This document shows positions 1-10,100 of a DNA stretch of 64,000 nt, in pieces. Source of the DNA: Holophagales bacterium (GTDB lineage: Bacteria; Acidobacteriota; Thermoanaerobaculia; Multivoradales; JAGPDF01); contig CP064972.1 of assembly GCA_016699405.1 (NCBI GenBank), positions 3,069,501 to 3,133,500 on the forward strand, given 5' to 3'. Under the pieces are notes generated by a model. The model searched no databases and was not told the origin of the DNA. It worked only from the letters and a program-made list of their open reading frames with translations. Numbering within the stretch: position 1 is the first letter of the stretch; each line of letters begins with the position of its first letter. The position numbers were made by a program, and so were the translations under genes.

Positions 1-380
1 GCCTGCGGGCCAGCCTGGCGCGCCAGCTCCGCGGCCGCGGCGAACTCGAGCTGCAGGTCGGTGGCGTGGTCGACGAGCGGCGCCGCGGTACGGAAGCCCA
101 GTCTCACCCAGGGGATCAGGCCCGCCTTCTCGACGGCGCGTGCGACCGCCGGCGAGGCGTAGCTGTCGGGCGTGAGGTTGTACCCGGCGGCGAGAAAGGC
201 CCCCGAAGCGAGGGCGGGAGCGCCCGGGGCGGCGGCGAGCAGGACCAGCGGATCGTCGACCAGGACCCCGGCGCAGGCGCGACAGGGCGCCAAAGCGGCG
301 CTCGCGGCTGGAGCCAGACCGGCGAAGACGAAGGCGAGGGCGGCGAGCGCCGGCACGGCGCGCAGGGTCGGTCGGATCAT
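1..380 (-). CDS. Secreted protein of unknown function, 5' part only
   Basis: The reading frame opens with ATG at 380 and stays open for 126 codons to the window edge, so the C-terminal part is missing. Residues 1 to about 28 form a typical signal peptide: two arginines, a long alanine/leucine/valine core and a small-residue cleavage region. The mature part starts with a PCRAC pair of cysteines, which could form a disulfide or bind a cofactor. I do not recognise the family. The gene is divergent from the PATAN-domain gene at 447, with 66 bp between the two starts. Codon use matches its neighbours, which supports it as a real gene. Confidence 0.65.
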   Translation of the reverse strand, partial: MIRPTLRAVPALAALAFVFAGLAPAASAALAPCRACAGVLVDDPLVLLAAAPGAPALASGAFLAAGYNLTPDSYASPAVARAVEKAGLIPWVRLGFRTAAPLVDHATDLQLEFAAAAELARQAGPQ

Positions 381-446
381 GGGGAGAGCATAGAGGGGGG
401 TGCGGAGGTTGTCACCCCGGCGGGCGACCGCTAACATCGCGCGCCG

Positions 447-1559
447 ATGGAGTTCTCCGGCCGGCTGAGTGCTTTTCCGATCGGCGACCTGCTGCAGTGG
501 GCGCACAACGATCAGCGGACGGGTGCGCTGGTGATCCGCCGCGCCGGCCGCGAGAAGCGCATCTACTTCCAGGACGGGGAGGTCGTCTCGTGCTATTCGA
601 GCGAGGCGGCGGAGTTCTTCGGACAGCACCTCCTCGTCGGCGGGCTCATCGACGAGCTGGCCCTCGTCAAGGCACTCACCTTCTGCCAGAAGGACGGCAA
701 GCGCCTCGGGGTCGCCCTGAACGCGCTCGGCATCCTCTCGCCCGAAGTGGTGCTCGACGCCCTGCGCCGGCAGATCCAGGACCTGGTCTGCGACATCTTC
801 CTCTGGCCCCACGGAATCTTCTATTTCGAGGCCGAGCTGCCGCCCCGAGAGGAGCTGCTGCCGGAGGCGCTCTCGTCGGTGGCGCTGGCACTCGAAGGCG
901 CGCGCTGGCTCGACGAGCTGGCGCGGATCCGCCGCGTCTTCGTCCACGACAACATCGTCCTCGGGCCGGGGAAGCACTTCCCGGGCGAGCGCCTCTCGCC
1001 TCTCGAAAGCCGGATCGTCAAGGGGATGCGCGACCAGATCGCCCTCGGCGACCTCTACCAGCTGGTGCGGGGCTCCTACTTTCGCTTCCTGCAGGCGGCG
1101 TTCGGTCTGGCGGTCCGCGAAGTGCTCGACGTCAAGGGCGTCGGTGAGACGCCGAAGAGCGCCAGCCGCGAGATCCACCTCGCCGACCTGCTGGTCGAGC
1201 AGGCGGCCGAGGAGCAGGTCCTCTTCTTCCGCAACCACCTCGCCTTTTCTCTCGACCTGCTCGACGAGTTCTTCCCCGTCTGGGTCAAGGACCTGCGGGA
1301 AGACGAGATCCTTCCGTTGAGCGAACGAGCCCGCGAGCTGGTGTTGGCGATCGACGGCGAAACCTCGCTCGGCGAGCTCGTCGAGGGCAGTCGACCGGAG
1401 CGCGCGTGGCGGCTCGAGCTGATCGCCGAGCTGTTGCGCAAGGGCGTGCTCGCTCTCCTGCCGATGGCGGCGAGCGAGCTGATGAAGTCGGCCGGGCGGG
1501 CTGCGGCGACGGGTGCGCCCGGCTGGTGGGCCCGCCTGGCGAAGGCGGCGAGTCGCTGA
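447..1559 (+). CDS. PATAN-domain (DUF4388) protein
   Basis: 370 residues. The first ~115 match the PATAN/DUF4388 domain in shape: it opens with MEFSGRLSAFPIGDLLQW, has a TGALVIRR strand, and a YFQDGEVVSC loop. This domain is common in Acidobacteriota, Deltaproteobacteria and cyanobacteria, usually fused to or next to response regulators, and is thought to be a signalling or protein-interaction module. A helical stretch follows (KALTFCQKDGKRLGVAL, residues ~72-90), which resembles the part that often follows PATAN. The C-terminal half is predicted mainly helical without a motif I can name. No receiver domain, signal peptide or membrane segment is visible. It ends 10 bp before the convergent gene ending at 1570, and a short dyad (1556-1573) overlaps its stop codon. 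Function beyond signalling is unknown. Confidence 0.85.
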   Translation: MEFSGRLSAFPIGDLLQWAHNDQRTGALVIRRAGREKRIYFQDGEVVSCYSSEAAEFFGQHLLVGGLIDELALVKALTFCQKDGKRLGVALNALGILSPEVVLDALRRQIQDLVCDIFLWPHGIFYFEAELPPREELLPEALSSVALALEGARWLDELARIRRVFVHDNIVLGPGKHFPGERLSPLESRIVKGMRDQIALGDLYQLVRGSYFRFLQAAFGLAVREVLDVKGVGETPKSASREIHLADLLVEQAAEEQVLFFRNHLAFSLDLLDEFFPVWVKDLREDEILPLSERARELVLAIDGETSLGELVEGSRPERAWRLELIAELLRKGVLALLPMAASELMKSAGRAAATGAPGWWARLAKAASR

Positions 1560-1569
1560 CCGGCGACGG

Positions 1570-1995
1570 TCAGTCGCGGCGGGTCCGCTGGCTCAGTCGA
1601 GCCGCGGCGGCGAGCAGGGCCACCAACCCGAACGAGGCGGCAGGGCCGAACCCGCGCGGCAGGATGCGGAAGGTAGCTCGCCCCTGCGCGGTTCCGGCCT
1701 TCGCCCAGAGCTCCTGCGGCCCCGCGGCGAGCCCGCGAGTCGAGAAGGTCACGGTGCCGCCCGCGGGCGGCACCGTCGCGCTGGCCAGCAGGCGATCCTC
1801 GGCGTAGAGCAGGACGACGACCCGCGCCGACGGCGTCTGGGCGAGCGGCACGACCCGGACCGTCGCGGTGCCCCCCGCCCAGGCCGGCCCGGCCACCGCG
1901 AGGCGCAGGCCGGCCGCGTCGGACGCGGCACTCGCGGCGGCGCAGACTCCGAGCGCTCCGCCGAGCAGCGCGAGCCACCGCCGGCTGCGGCTCAC
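1570..1995 (-). CDS. Small exported, membrane-anchored protein of unknown function
   Basis: 141 residues. It has a signal peptide at residues 1-24, a beta-rich middle of about 85 residues, and a hydrophobic C-terminal helix (about 114-131) followed by RTRRD, which looks like a membrane anchor with a cytosolic basic tail. The middle resembles an Ig-like extracytoplasmic domain, but I cannot assign a family. The GTG start overlaps the recA stop in a GTGA overlap, so translation is probably coupled to recA. That need not mean a DNA-repair role. It could be a chance operon partner. Confidence 0.6.
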   Translation of the reverse strand: MSRSRRWLALLGGALGVCAAASAASDAAGLRLAVAGPAWAGGTATVRVVPLAQTPSARVVVLLYAEDRLLASATVPPAGGTVTFSTRGLAAGPQELWAKAGTAQGRATFRILPRGFGPAASFGLVALLAAAARLSQRTRRD

Positions 1996-3023
1996 TTCGC
2001 GGCGGCCTCCTCGGCCTCCTTGAGGGCGGGCAGGCCGAGCGCCTTGCGCATCTTCGTCTCGAGCTCGTCGGTGAGCTCGGGGTTGTCGCGCAGGAACTGC
2101 TTGGCGTTCTCGCGCCCCTGGCCGAGACGCACGTCGCCATAGGCGAACCAGGCGCCGCTCTTGATCACGGCCTTGTGCTCGATGCCGAGATCGATCAGCT
2201 CGCCGGTGCGCGAGATCCCTTCGCCGTAGTCGAGGTCGAACTCGGCCTGGCGGAAGGGGGCGGCGACCTTGTTCTTCACCACCTTGATCTTGACCCGGCT
2301 GCCGGTGACCTCGTCGCCGTCCTTGAGCGCCGCGATCCGCCGGATGTCGATGCGCATCGAGGCGTAGAACTTGAGCGCGCGGCCGCCGGTGGTCGTCTCC
2401 GGGTTGCCGAACATCACGCCGATCTTCTCGCGGATCTGGTTGATGAAGACGAGGCAGGTCTTCGACTTCGAGACGATCGCGGTGAGCTTGCGCAGCGCCT
2501 GCGACATGAGACGCGCCTGCAGGCCGACGTGCGAATCGCCCATCTCCCCCTCGAGCTCGGCCCGCGGCACCAGCGCCGCCACCGAGTCGACGACCACGAC
2601 GTCGACGCCGTTGGACCGCACGAGCATCTCGGCGATCTCCAGCGCCTGCTCGCCGTTGTCGGGCTGCGAGACCAGCAGGTTGTCGATGTCCACGCCGAGC
2701 TTCTTGGCGTATTCGGAGTCGAGCGCGTGTTCGGCGTCGATGAACGCCGCGATGCCGCCCCGCTTCTGGGCCTGGCCGATGACCGAGAGCGCCAGGGTGG
2801 TCTTGCCGGAAGACTCCGGACCGAAGACCTCGACCACCCGCCCGCGCGGGAAGCCGCCCACGCCGAGCGCCGAGTCCACCGCCAGCGAGCCGGTGGGGAT
2901 GACCTCGAGCTGGAGGCCCTCCCGCTGCCCGAGCCGCATGATCGAGCCCTTGCCGAACTGCCTTTCGATCTGGGTCAGCGCCCCTTCGATCGCCTTCAAC
3001 CGCTCTGCCTTCTGATCCGCCAT
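1992..3023 (-). CDS. recA: Recombinase A
   Basis: 343 residues, the normal length. RecA forms ATP-dependent filaments on single-stranded DNA, drives strand exchange and triggers LexA self-cleavage. Visible motifs are Walker A GPESSGKTT at residues 68-76, the catalytic-glutamate region IDAEHALD (~94-101), Walker B VVVVDS (~140), the loop L1 region RLMSQALRKL, and loop L2 near GNPETTTGGRALKFYAS. I chose ATG at 3023 because it has an AGGAG ribosome site about 8 bases upstream and the protein then begins MADQKAERLKAIEGAL, as expected. A longer upstream frame exists but has no family similarity. The gene is divergent from murB. I see no convincing LexA box between them. Confidence 0.98.
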   Translation of the reverse strand: MADQKAERLKAIEGALTQIERQFGKGSIMRLGQREGLQLEVIPTGSLAVDSALGVGGFPRGRVVEVFGPESSGKTTLALSVIGQAQKRGGIAAFIDAEHALDSEYAKKLGVDIDNLLVSQPDNGEQALEIAEMLVRSNGVDVVVVDSVAALVPRAELEGEMGDSHVGLQARLMSQALRKLTAIVSKSKTCLVFINQIREKIGVMFGNPETTTGGRALKFYASMRIDIRRIAALKDGDEVTGSRVKIKVVKNKVAAPFRQAEFDLDYGEGISRTGELIDLGIEHKAVIKSGAWFAYGDVRLGQGRENAKQFLRDNPELTDELETKMRKALGLPALKEAEEAAAK

Positions 3024-3056
3024 CGTCTCGTCTCCTGATCTCCGGGGCCGCCCGGG

Positions 3057-4163
3057 TTGCGGGGTCTCTATACTATCCGTTGCCACCCCCGTTCCCCGGA
3101 GCGCCACGCCCGTGCGGGCGAGCGGAGGGAACGGTTCGATTGCATAGGACGCATTCCGATCGCCCGATCTGACGACGAGCCTCTGCGGACGCTCGAATGC
3201 CGCCTGGGGGAGATCCCCGGCGTCGCCTGCCGGCGGGATGTCGTCCTGGCGTCTGCGACGACGCTGCGCCTCGGCGGCGCGGCCGAGCTGTTCGCCGAGG
3301 TCGGCACCGAGGGCGCTCTCGCCGCGACGGTGGCGTCGGCGCGCCAGCTCGGGGTGCCGCTCTTCCTGCTCGGATTCGGCTCGAACGTGCTCGTTCCCGA
3401 CGAGGGGATGCCGGGTCTGGTCGTCCGGCTCGGCGGCAGCTTGCGGCGGACTGCGGTGCGCGGCGAGCGGGTGAGCGCGGGGGCGGCGGCGTCGATGCCG
3501 CGCCTGGCACGACGGACCGCCGAGCACGGCCTCTCGGGACTCGAAGCGTTTGCCGGATTCCCGTCGACGGTCGGGGGAGCGGTCTACATGAACGCCGGCT
3601 GCTACGGCAGCGAGATTCGCGACGTGCTCGTGTCGGTGCGGCTGGTCGAAGCCGACGGGACACGGCGCCGCGTGGCGGCGGCCGAGCTCGAGCCGTCCTA
3701 TCGGCGGACGAACCTCGGGGCACGGGGAGCGATCGTCACCCGAGCTCTCTTCGAGCTGCGCACCGCCGAGCGGCAGACGGCGCTCGCCCGCATCGCCGAG
3801 CTGGCGAGGCGCCGGCAGGCGGCCCTGCCGGGCGGGCAGCCGAACGCCGGCTCGGTGTTCAAGAACCCCCCCGGGGACCACGCCGGACGCCTGATCGAGG
3901 CCGCTGGCCTCAAAGGAACGCAGATCGGCGGGGCGCGGATCAGCGAGAAGCACGCCAACGTCATCGTCAACACCGGCGGCGCGACGGCCGCCGACGTCCT
4001 CGACCTGATGATCATCGTCCGCGAGACGGTGGCGAAGCGCTTCGGCGTCGCTCTCGATCCGGAGTGGGTTCTGGCAGGAGAGTTGCGCCGCCGCTGGGAC
4101 GGGGGTGAGGCGGAGATCTCCCTCGCACCGAAAGGCGGCGGAGGTGCTGCGGCGCCGACTTGA
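3057..4163 (+). CDS. murB: UDP-N-acetylenolpyruvoylglucosamine reductase
   Basis: This cytosolic FAD enzyme reduces UDP-GlcNAc-enolpyruvate with NADPH to UDP-MurNAc, the second committed step of peptidoglycan synthesis. The FAD-binding part shows TTLRLGGAAELF, FLLGFGSNVLVPDEG and the GFPSTVGGAVYMNAGCYG region. The C-terminal part has the catalytic GSVFKNP serine loop and GGARISEKHANVIVN. The start is uncertain. The only bacterial start codon in frame before the FAD domain is TTG at 3057, only 33 bp from the divergent recA start. Family members normally begin about 25-30 residues before TTLRLGG, near 3180, where no ATG, GTG or TTG exists. The first ~40 residues may therefore not be translated. 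It is not in a division cluster here. Confidence 0.93.
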   Translation: MRGLYTIRCHPRSPERHARAGERRERFDCIGRIPIARSDDEPLRTLECRLGEIPGVACRRDVVLASATTLRLGGAAELFAEVGTEGALAATVASARQLGVPLFLLGFGSNVLVPDEGMPGLVVRLGGSLRRTAVRGERVSAGAAASMPRLARRTAEHGLSGLEAFAGFPSTVGGAVYMNAGCYGSEIRDVLVSVRLVEADGTRRRVAAAELEPSYRRTNLGARGAIVTRALFELRTAERQTALARIAELARRRQAALPGGQPNAGSVFKNPPGDHAGRLIEAAGLKGTQIGGARISEKHANVIVNTGGATAADVLDLMIIVRETVAKRFGVALDPEWVLAGELRRRWDGGEAEISLAPKGGGGAAAPT

Positions 4164-4182
4164 TCGTCAGACAGAGCTAGTG

Positions 4183-4232
4183 TCGGCTCCGGAGTGGCCC
4201 TGAGCCTCAGAATTCCGGCCACCCGGAGCCGA
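4183..4232. terminator. Hairpin between convergent genes
   Basis: The arms 4183-4199 and 4217-4232 can pair over about 15 bp (TCGGCTCCGG and TGGCC with their complements), with one internal loop and a 17-base apical loop. It lies between the ends of murB and the convergent gene at 4248, so it could terminate both. There is no T-run on either side, as is common in GC-rich genomes. Confidence 0.5.
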
Positions 4233-4247
4233 GGATGAGACGCTGAG

Positions 4248-5078
4248 CTAGGGGTCGGGACAGTTGAAGCAGGTCGGGCTTACCTCGCAATCAACAAGGT
4301 AGTGGGCTTCGGACGCCGTCGAACACCATTCCGAACCGGCCCCGGTGCACCAGAATCGAATTGGACCGAGTCCCCTCCACTGGTTCCCTGCCAATGGGTC
4401 CCGCCACCTTGCGAACCAGAAATGGTCTACGGGTCCCCCGGGTTCTTTGCTGCCACCGTTCCGCTGTATGACCTCGACTGGATACAGCTTGCCATCCTCG
4501 CAGAGGCGACCAGCCCGACAGTCGAACAGCCAAGAATCGATAGTCCCGATCCAAGTGTTCTCTTCGAAGCCTTCTTGCCACTCAGAGTTCGTCCAGGTGC
4601 CCGGGCAGGTCCCACCTTCCCAGGTTTCCACCCAATAGCCTGGATGGTCCATGAAGGCGGAGTCGTTGACGATGCCGTCGACAAAGACCTCGATGCCCTT
4701 TCTTCCAGAGCTGTGGTCACGGAGAGCGTGGAGGAAGTTCAGATTGCCTCCGTTCGCATCACCCGTGTCGTCCATGAGCTTGATGAACCCGTTCTCGGCG
4801 TAGAAATGCTCCTCGGACCAGGGGTCCGGCACTCCTTTCGCCCAGATGAAAAGCTCAGTTCCGGCGCAGTGATTCGCGGAGTAGGCGTAGGTTCGTTGGT
4901 AGCTCCCACGAACCCCATAGGTCTCGGCCGTGCAGGTTGTCGCGTCGCCGATTCCAGCTGTGGTGTTTAGGAAGTAGTTCCGCGGGTAGAACTGAACCGC
5001 TGGAAGGTCCGTCGGGAAGGGTCCGGCAAGTCCGAACAGAGCAATTAAGACTTGTCCGAATCGTGCAGGAGGTGACAT
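4248..5078 (-). CDS. Secreted cysteine-rich protein of unknown function
   Basis: 276 residues from ATG at 5078. This start is preferred over the TTG at 5117 because a GGAAAGGAG ribosome site lies about 10 bases upstream of the ATG and the protein then begins with a signal peptide (hydrophobic run QVLIALFGLAG). The mature protein is rich in Trp, Tyr and Cys. Several cysteines lie near the C-terminus (FWCTG, EWCST, VDCEVSPTCFNCPDP), suggesting an extracellular disulfide-stabilised fold. I do not recognise the family. Base composition is visibly lower in GC and codon choice is less biased than in neighbours on either side, which suggests horizontal acquisition. It stands alone between a convergent hairpin and a divergent membrane-protein gene. 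Confidence 0.7.
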   Translation of the reverse strand: MSPPARFGQVLIALFGLAGPFPTDLPAVQFYPRNYFLNTTAGIGDATTCTAETYGVRGSYQRTYAYSANHCAGTELFIWAKGVPDPWSEEHFYAENGFIKLMDDTGDANGGNLNFLHALRDHSSGRKGIEVFVDGIVNDSAFMDHPGYWVETWEGGTCPGTWTNSEWQEGFEENTWIGTIDSWLFDCRAGRLCEDGKLYPVEVIQRNGGSKEPGGPVDHFWFARWRDPLAGNQWRGLGPIRFWCTGAGSEWCSTASEAHYLVDCEVSPTCFNCPDP

Positions 5079-5302
5079 GGAGTCCGAGCTCCTTTCCGGC
5101 CCGAAATTGAGCCGCAATTAGGATAGCCGATGCATCAGTGTTGCGAAGTACATGTCTTCACACGGCCGGTGTTTCGAAACTCACTACTTGGAGTCCGCAG
5201 TCCGGCCTCCACTTGAGGGACAGACGTTCAGCACTCTCTCGGTCGTCTGTCGTGACAAAGGCAAGTTCCAACCTGAGGTAGGATCGAAATGGCGGAAAAA
5301 CG

Positions 5303-6991
5303 GTGAAGCCAGTGACCGAATTCTCGCCCTCAGCCCCTTCGGCGAGGGTCCGCAGCCCGGCGATGAGGGCTGGTGGGAGCCGCGCTAGTATCCCCAGACT
5401 GCTTGACCTTCTTGTGGCGGCGACGGGCGCGGTCGCCTTGGCCCCCATAGTCGCTGCGCTCTTGCGCTCTGTGCTGCGCCCCTGGCCCGAGACTCTGTTC
5501 GACAACGATTTGGCGACGATCGAGGTCGCCGTTCGCGAGGTCATCGCGTTCGAGCGAGCGGTGGGCGCCTATTCGAGATTCGGTTGGGCGCAGCCGGGAC
5601 CGGCCGGCTTCGTCGCTCTGGTGCCAAGCTATCTTCTCCTCGGCCAGGCTTCCTTCGCTCTGATCGTCGGCGCCCTGTTGATGCACGCCGCGGCGGCTGG
5701 TTGCGCTCTTCTCCTCGCTTGGCGCTACCTCGGCCGCACCGCCAGCCTGGCGGTGGCTCTTGGAGTGCTGGTGCTCCCGTTGGCTTTCACTAGCAATGAG
5801 CTGGCCAACCCCTGGCCCCCGTTCCAAGTAGTCGCGCCGGTCTTCTTTCTGTTGACCGCGGCGAGTGCTGTCGCGGTCAATCGCTCGGCGCCGTTGGGAG
5901 CGGTCCTGCTTGCCGCAACCATCGCCGTGCAGACTCATCTCGGGACGGCGCCGGTCGTAGGCGCCGTGCTGCTCGTCTGCCTCGCCGTGCGCCACTTCGC
6001 GCCGCGCCTCGAAGTCGCTCGTTCGCGTCGCTCTCGGGCCTTCGCCCTCGCAGCCGGCCTCTCGGCCGGGGCGCTCTGGATTCCGCCGCTCGTCGAGCAG
6101 CTCGGCCCGCATCGGGGCGGCGAGCAGGCCGGGAACATGTCGCTGATCGCGCGCACCTTTCGGCATCGCGACGGCCATCGCGACATCGTCGGTCTTGCAG
6201 GGGGGCGGGAACTGGTGAGTGCCAGCGTCGACGATTGCGCGCGGGCCTTGCACAGGCTGTTCGAGTCGCAGTCACAGCCTGCCGCTCGACCCGAGGAGGA
6301 TCGAAGCGGTCGCCCTACGAGGGTGTTGCTGCTCGCCCTGGTAGCCGCAGCCGCGATTGCCGCCTGGCGACGGGATCGCATCGCTTTGGCGATGCTCGCG
6401 GTCGCCAGCGCCGCGCTGGCTGCCGGGCTCTTTGCGGCGGCCAGCATCGTCGGCGAGCCACTACCCTACCTGGTCACGTTCCTGGTTCCGGTGATCGTGA
6501 GCGTCGGAGCTGCGACGTTGGCGAGCGTCGGAGGCGCCGTAGTCGCATGTCTCCGTGCGCGCGGTGCAGGGACTACGGCGAGATTCGCTGCCGCATCGGT
6601 GATTCTTGCGGCCGTTCTGCGCCCCGCCTGGGCGACGACGATACGCGATCGCCGGGAGCTCTGGTTGAATACTCCTCCAGGGCTCGAAACAGTCGTCGAT
6701 GCCGCGCGTGGCGCCGCTGCCGCTGGGACGAAGCCTGGCGGTTGTGCGCGCGTCGGTGCGGTTGGAGATGCCTGGGTGTGGGCGAGCGGCGTCGTTCTCG
6801 CTCTCGAAAAGAGCGGTCTCTCACCGGCGATCGACGACTCATTGGTGACGCTCTTCGGCAAGAAGCGCCTCGGCCCCGGGCGTGCGTGCGTCGAGCTTCG
6901 ACTCGTCGATCGACGTGTCGAGAAGGCTCCGGCCGGCGAGGTTCTGGCTTCCATTCCGGCGGTCGACCTGGTGCAACTGAAGCAATATTGA
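5303..6991 (+). CDS. Polytopic membrane protein, GT-C glycosyltransferase-like
   Basis: 562 residues with about ten hydrophobic segments. An N-terminal helix is followed by an extracytoplasmic loop containing FDNDLATIEVA. An acidic pair in the first loop is the usual catalytic hallmark of lipid-linked-sugar GT-C (GT39/GT83-like) transferases. The C-terminal ~100 residues are soluble and probably periplasmic. The family is too divergent to name a substrate. I kept GTG 5303. ATG at 5363 (residue 21) is an alternative and would leave the hydrophobic core intact. The gene is convergent with another large GT-C-like protein, so the region may serve surface-glycan assembly. Confidence 0.65.
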   Translation: MKPVTEFSPSAPSARVRSPAMRAGGSRASIPRLLDLLVAATGAVALAPIVAALLRSVLRPWPETLFDNDLATIEVAVREVIAFERAVGAYSRFGWAQPGPAGFVALVPSYLLLGQASFALIVGALLMHAAAAGCALLLAWRYLGRTASLAVALGVLVLPLAFTSNELANPWPPFQVVAPVFFLLTAASAVAVNRSAPLGAVLLAATIAVQTHLGTAPVVGAVLLVCLAVRHFAPRLEVARSRRSRAFALAAGLSAGALWIPPLVEQLGPHRGGEQAGNMSLIARTFRHRDGHRDIVGLAGGRELVSASVDDCARALHRLFESQSQPAARPEEDRSGRPTRVLLLALVAAAAIAAWRRDRIALAMLAVASAALAAGLFAAASIVGEPLPYLVTFLVPVIVSVGAATLASVGGAVVACLRARGAGTTARFAAASVILAAVLRPAWATTIRDRRELWLNTPPGLETVVDAARGAAAAGTKPGGCARVGAVGDAWVWASGVVLALEKSGLSPAIDDSLVTLFGKKRLGPGRACVELRLVDRRVEKAPAGEVLASIPAVDLVQLKQY

Positions 6992-7001
6992 CCGGCGTCC
7001 G

Positions 7002-7031
7002 CACGAGCCTTAGCGCTGCTAAGCGCTCGTG
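7002..7031. terminator. Hairpin between convergent membrane-protein genes
   Basis: CACGAGC (7002-7008) plus CTTAG pair with CTAAG and GCTCGTG (7025-7031), giving 12 bp with one bulged C and a 5-base loop. It lies just after the stop at 6991 and before the convergent gene ending at 7189. There is no T-run. Confidence 0.5.
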
Positions 7032-7188
7032 GCCTCGGTCAAGCGGGTGGAGTCGGGAGCGCCCGCCTCCTGCAACGCAGACATTGGGGGGGATGCTCGA
7101 GCGCCAGAGACCGTCGAGCCAGAACGACTCGGCTTCTCGAAGCTCCGCAAGGCGAGGGCCGCGGGAAACCAAGCCGAGATTCCCCGGC

Positions 7189-10100
7189 TCAATCGTCAGG
7201 CAACACGTAGATCACCACCGGCTCTTCCTCGAAGACCACCTTGAGCACGCCGGCTCTCTCCGCGGCGGAAATCCGGTCAAAGGCGGTACGGCGAGTGCTC
7301 GCCTCGAAGAGATCCCAGTGCACTTCGAGGTGACTGAGGCCGAGGCGGCGGAGGTCGTGAAGATCGTCGGATACCGGGAACGGGTCGAAACGTTCCTGGA
7401 AGGCGCGGTAGCTTGCCGGGAGAAAACCGCTGTAGCCATTGGCGATCGGCTTGCCGTGGAAGCTGGCGAGCCACATTCGCTCGGCTTCGCGGTGGTCGCC
7501 GAAGAGCGGGAGCACGAGCACACCGCGCACCGTGGGCTCGTCGCGAAGGAACTGACTACTCTTCGGCAGATCGGTCTGCGAGGCCACGGGAGTCCACTCG
7601 AACGACTTCGGCGCCAGCTCGGCGGCCAGCAACGCGCAGGCGGTCAGTGGCAGCAGGCGGCGGGCAGCGGACGAGCGCAGAGCATTCGTCACGGCGTCGA
7701 GGCCGACGCCGGCCGCCAAGGCCAGAGCGGGAAGCGCGAAAGCCCAGAATCGCTGGGGCACGCGCATCCCGTCCATTCCGGGGACCCAGGAGCGCAGCGT
7801 GAAGAAGACGATGGGGTGGGCAAGGAGCGTCGAGACGAGACCGCTCGCGAGGAGCCCGCGAATCCAGATCGGGTCGATCCCGACCAGATCTCCTCCGTCA
7901 GACTCCCCAAGGTCGGGTCGATCCGCTCGACGGCTGCGCGCGAGGGCGACCGCAATCAGCAGGATCCCGGCGAAGAAGACCATCGACGGGCGGCTGTAGT
8001 GGTGCAGCGCGAGGCCGCGGAGCCAGCTCGGCCGATCGTTCTCGGTGAGCGTGTAGAAGTCGGCAAACCCCAGGCCGAGCACGACGGCGCCCGCCCCGGC
8101 CAGCAGGAGACGCCTGGCGTCGCGGTCGAGATCGTACCAGCGCGGCCCCCGGCAGAGGCGCCAGAGCAGGGGAAGACCAAGAACACTCAAGGCGAGCGGC
8201 AGGAACCCCGGGAAGAGCCCGTTTTCGCCCCGGTAGGGCGGGCCGATGCCGAGGCCGTCGACGAGGCTGCGCGCCGTCGGGGTGAGCCAGCTCCAGACCA
8301 CGGCGGCGTATGGAACGATGTCGATCGTCTCGCGCCGGATGCCGAGGGTCGAGGCGTAGCGGAGGTAAGGCAGAAAGAAGCTCAGCGCCACCACCCCGCA
8401 GCCGAAGGCGGTCGCCGCGAGGACGGCGATCGCCCCGCGCTCGCCGAGCCGCGACCGCGAGCTCCGGTCGAACAGGCGATTGACCGCCAGGATGGCGAGC
8501 GGAAAGTGCAGCATGTAGGCGAGGTAGGTTCCGCCAGAGACCTGGAGGGCGTAGAACAGGAAGAAGAGAGCAGCTCGCCCGACCGTCGGCCGGGCGAGGA
8601 GGCGATCGAAGCTCCAGAGGGCCAGCGGAATCCAGGGCATCAGCAGGATCTGCAGATGCGAGAGCTGGTCGAAGCGGAAATGGGTGAAGGCGAGGGCGAT
8701 GCCCCCGAAGAGCGCTGCCTTCCTACTCGTACCGGAACGGGCGAGGACCCAGTAGGTTGCCAGACCGCTGCCGACGAATGAGAAGAGCAGGAGCAGGTTG
8801 TAGGCCGCGACCGGGCCGACGCCGACGAGCCCGAGGGCCCAGGTCGCGGCAGCCGGGCCGAGCAGATGATCCGAGAGCGTCATCGTGCCCTGGGTGGGGT
8901 GGAAGAACGGAGCCGTCCAGAAGCCCGAAAGTCCGTGGGCGATGCGCTGCGCCCCCCACTTGATGAAGTAGAGGTTGAGGAGGGGATCGCCCCAGTCCGG
9001 GCCGACAGCAGATGAGATTTGGCGAAACGTTGACGGGAGGTAAGCCGCGGTCAAGACACCAAGGAGGAGTGCGGCCCTCAGGGTCATGCGCAAACTCGAG
9101 GGTGAGGAGGCCGGCGCCCATTCGGCGAGGTTGTTGCGAGCCCTGGCCAAGCGCTCGAAGCTTCCCCAAGCTCGAAGGCGACGGAGGGTTCCGCGCGTGA
9201 CAGTTGCGCTTAGGAAGAGGATCGGCACCAGGACCTGAATCAGAAGGCGGTTCCACGTCACTCGCACCAGGCCAAGGTCTGGGTTGACGGAATAGGCCGT
9301 AGCGGCGATCAAGAGGGGCGAGCTCGCAGCGATAAGGAGCGGGCGCGGGGCGCGTCGGCGGAGCTGTGGAAGCCCAAGGAGTATGGAAGCAATGACGATC
9401 GACCAGAAGAAGCCCCAATCCTCGAAACGGAATAGCATCCCGACCGCCTCTTTGGCCGGTCCGGCGAGGTTTTGGGGCAATCTAGCGAGAAGGTTCCCGA
9501 GCGAGAGCCTCTCGAGGTAGTTCTCGTTGAAACGACCCGGAATTCGCGCCCTCCATGCGAGTAGCAGCCCGGCCGCGGCCGCGACCGGTAGAGCTCCGAG
9601 CGCAAACCGTGCTGCCAGATGGTGAAGAGGTCTCTGTCGCACCAAGAGGGCCCCGGCGAGAGAGACAGGCACCAGGATCATCCCCTCGTTCTTGCAGAGC
9701 AGGGCTCCCGCGAAGAGGAGGCCAGCGAGTGCAGCGTGTGTCGCGACGAACCTGCGTTCGATGGCCAGCAAGAGCGCACCACCGAGGAAACACGCGAGCG
9801 GTAGGTCGCTATAGACGCCGCCGGCACCTCCGTCTGGGTTGCTGGCGACTACGGGCAGCAGCGACGCGAGTAGAGTCGTAACTGTGGCTGCCTGTCGGCC
9901 TGCCAGGCGTCGCCCTCCCTCGAAAACCAGAACGAGGAGGACCGGGTAGAAGAGCGCGTAGAGGGGAGCTGCCGAGAAGAGCGCTAGCGACCGGCGAGAG
10001 AGGGCTGCGCTCACAACTTGGCCCAGCGGCATCATCAACGGATAGTGGGAGTGGGAGACGTAGATGGTCTCGTCGGTGAACGCCCTAGGCAGCACTGTCT

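Noticed and set aside
3129..3137. GAAC-G-GTTC dyad upstream of recA as a LexA box
   Set aside because: The spacing is one base rather than four, it is about 106 bp upstream of the start and lies inside murB. Too short to support SOS control.
5152..5388. A 78-codon frame before the membrane-protein gene
   Set aside because: No ribosome site, no family, overlaps the likely start region of the gene at 5303.
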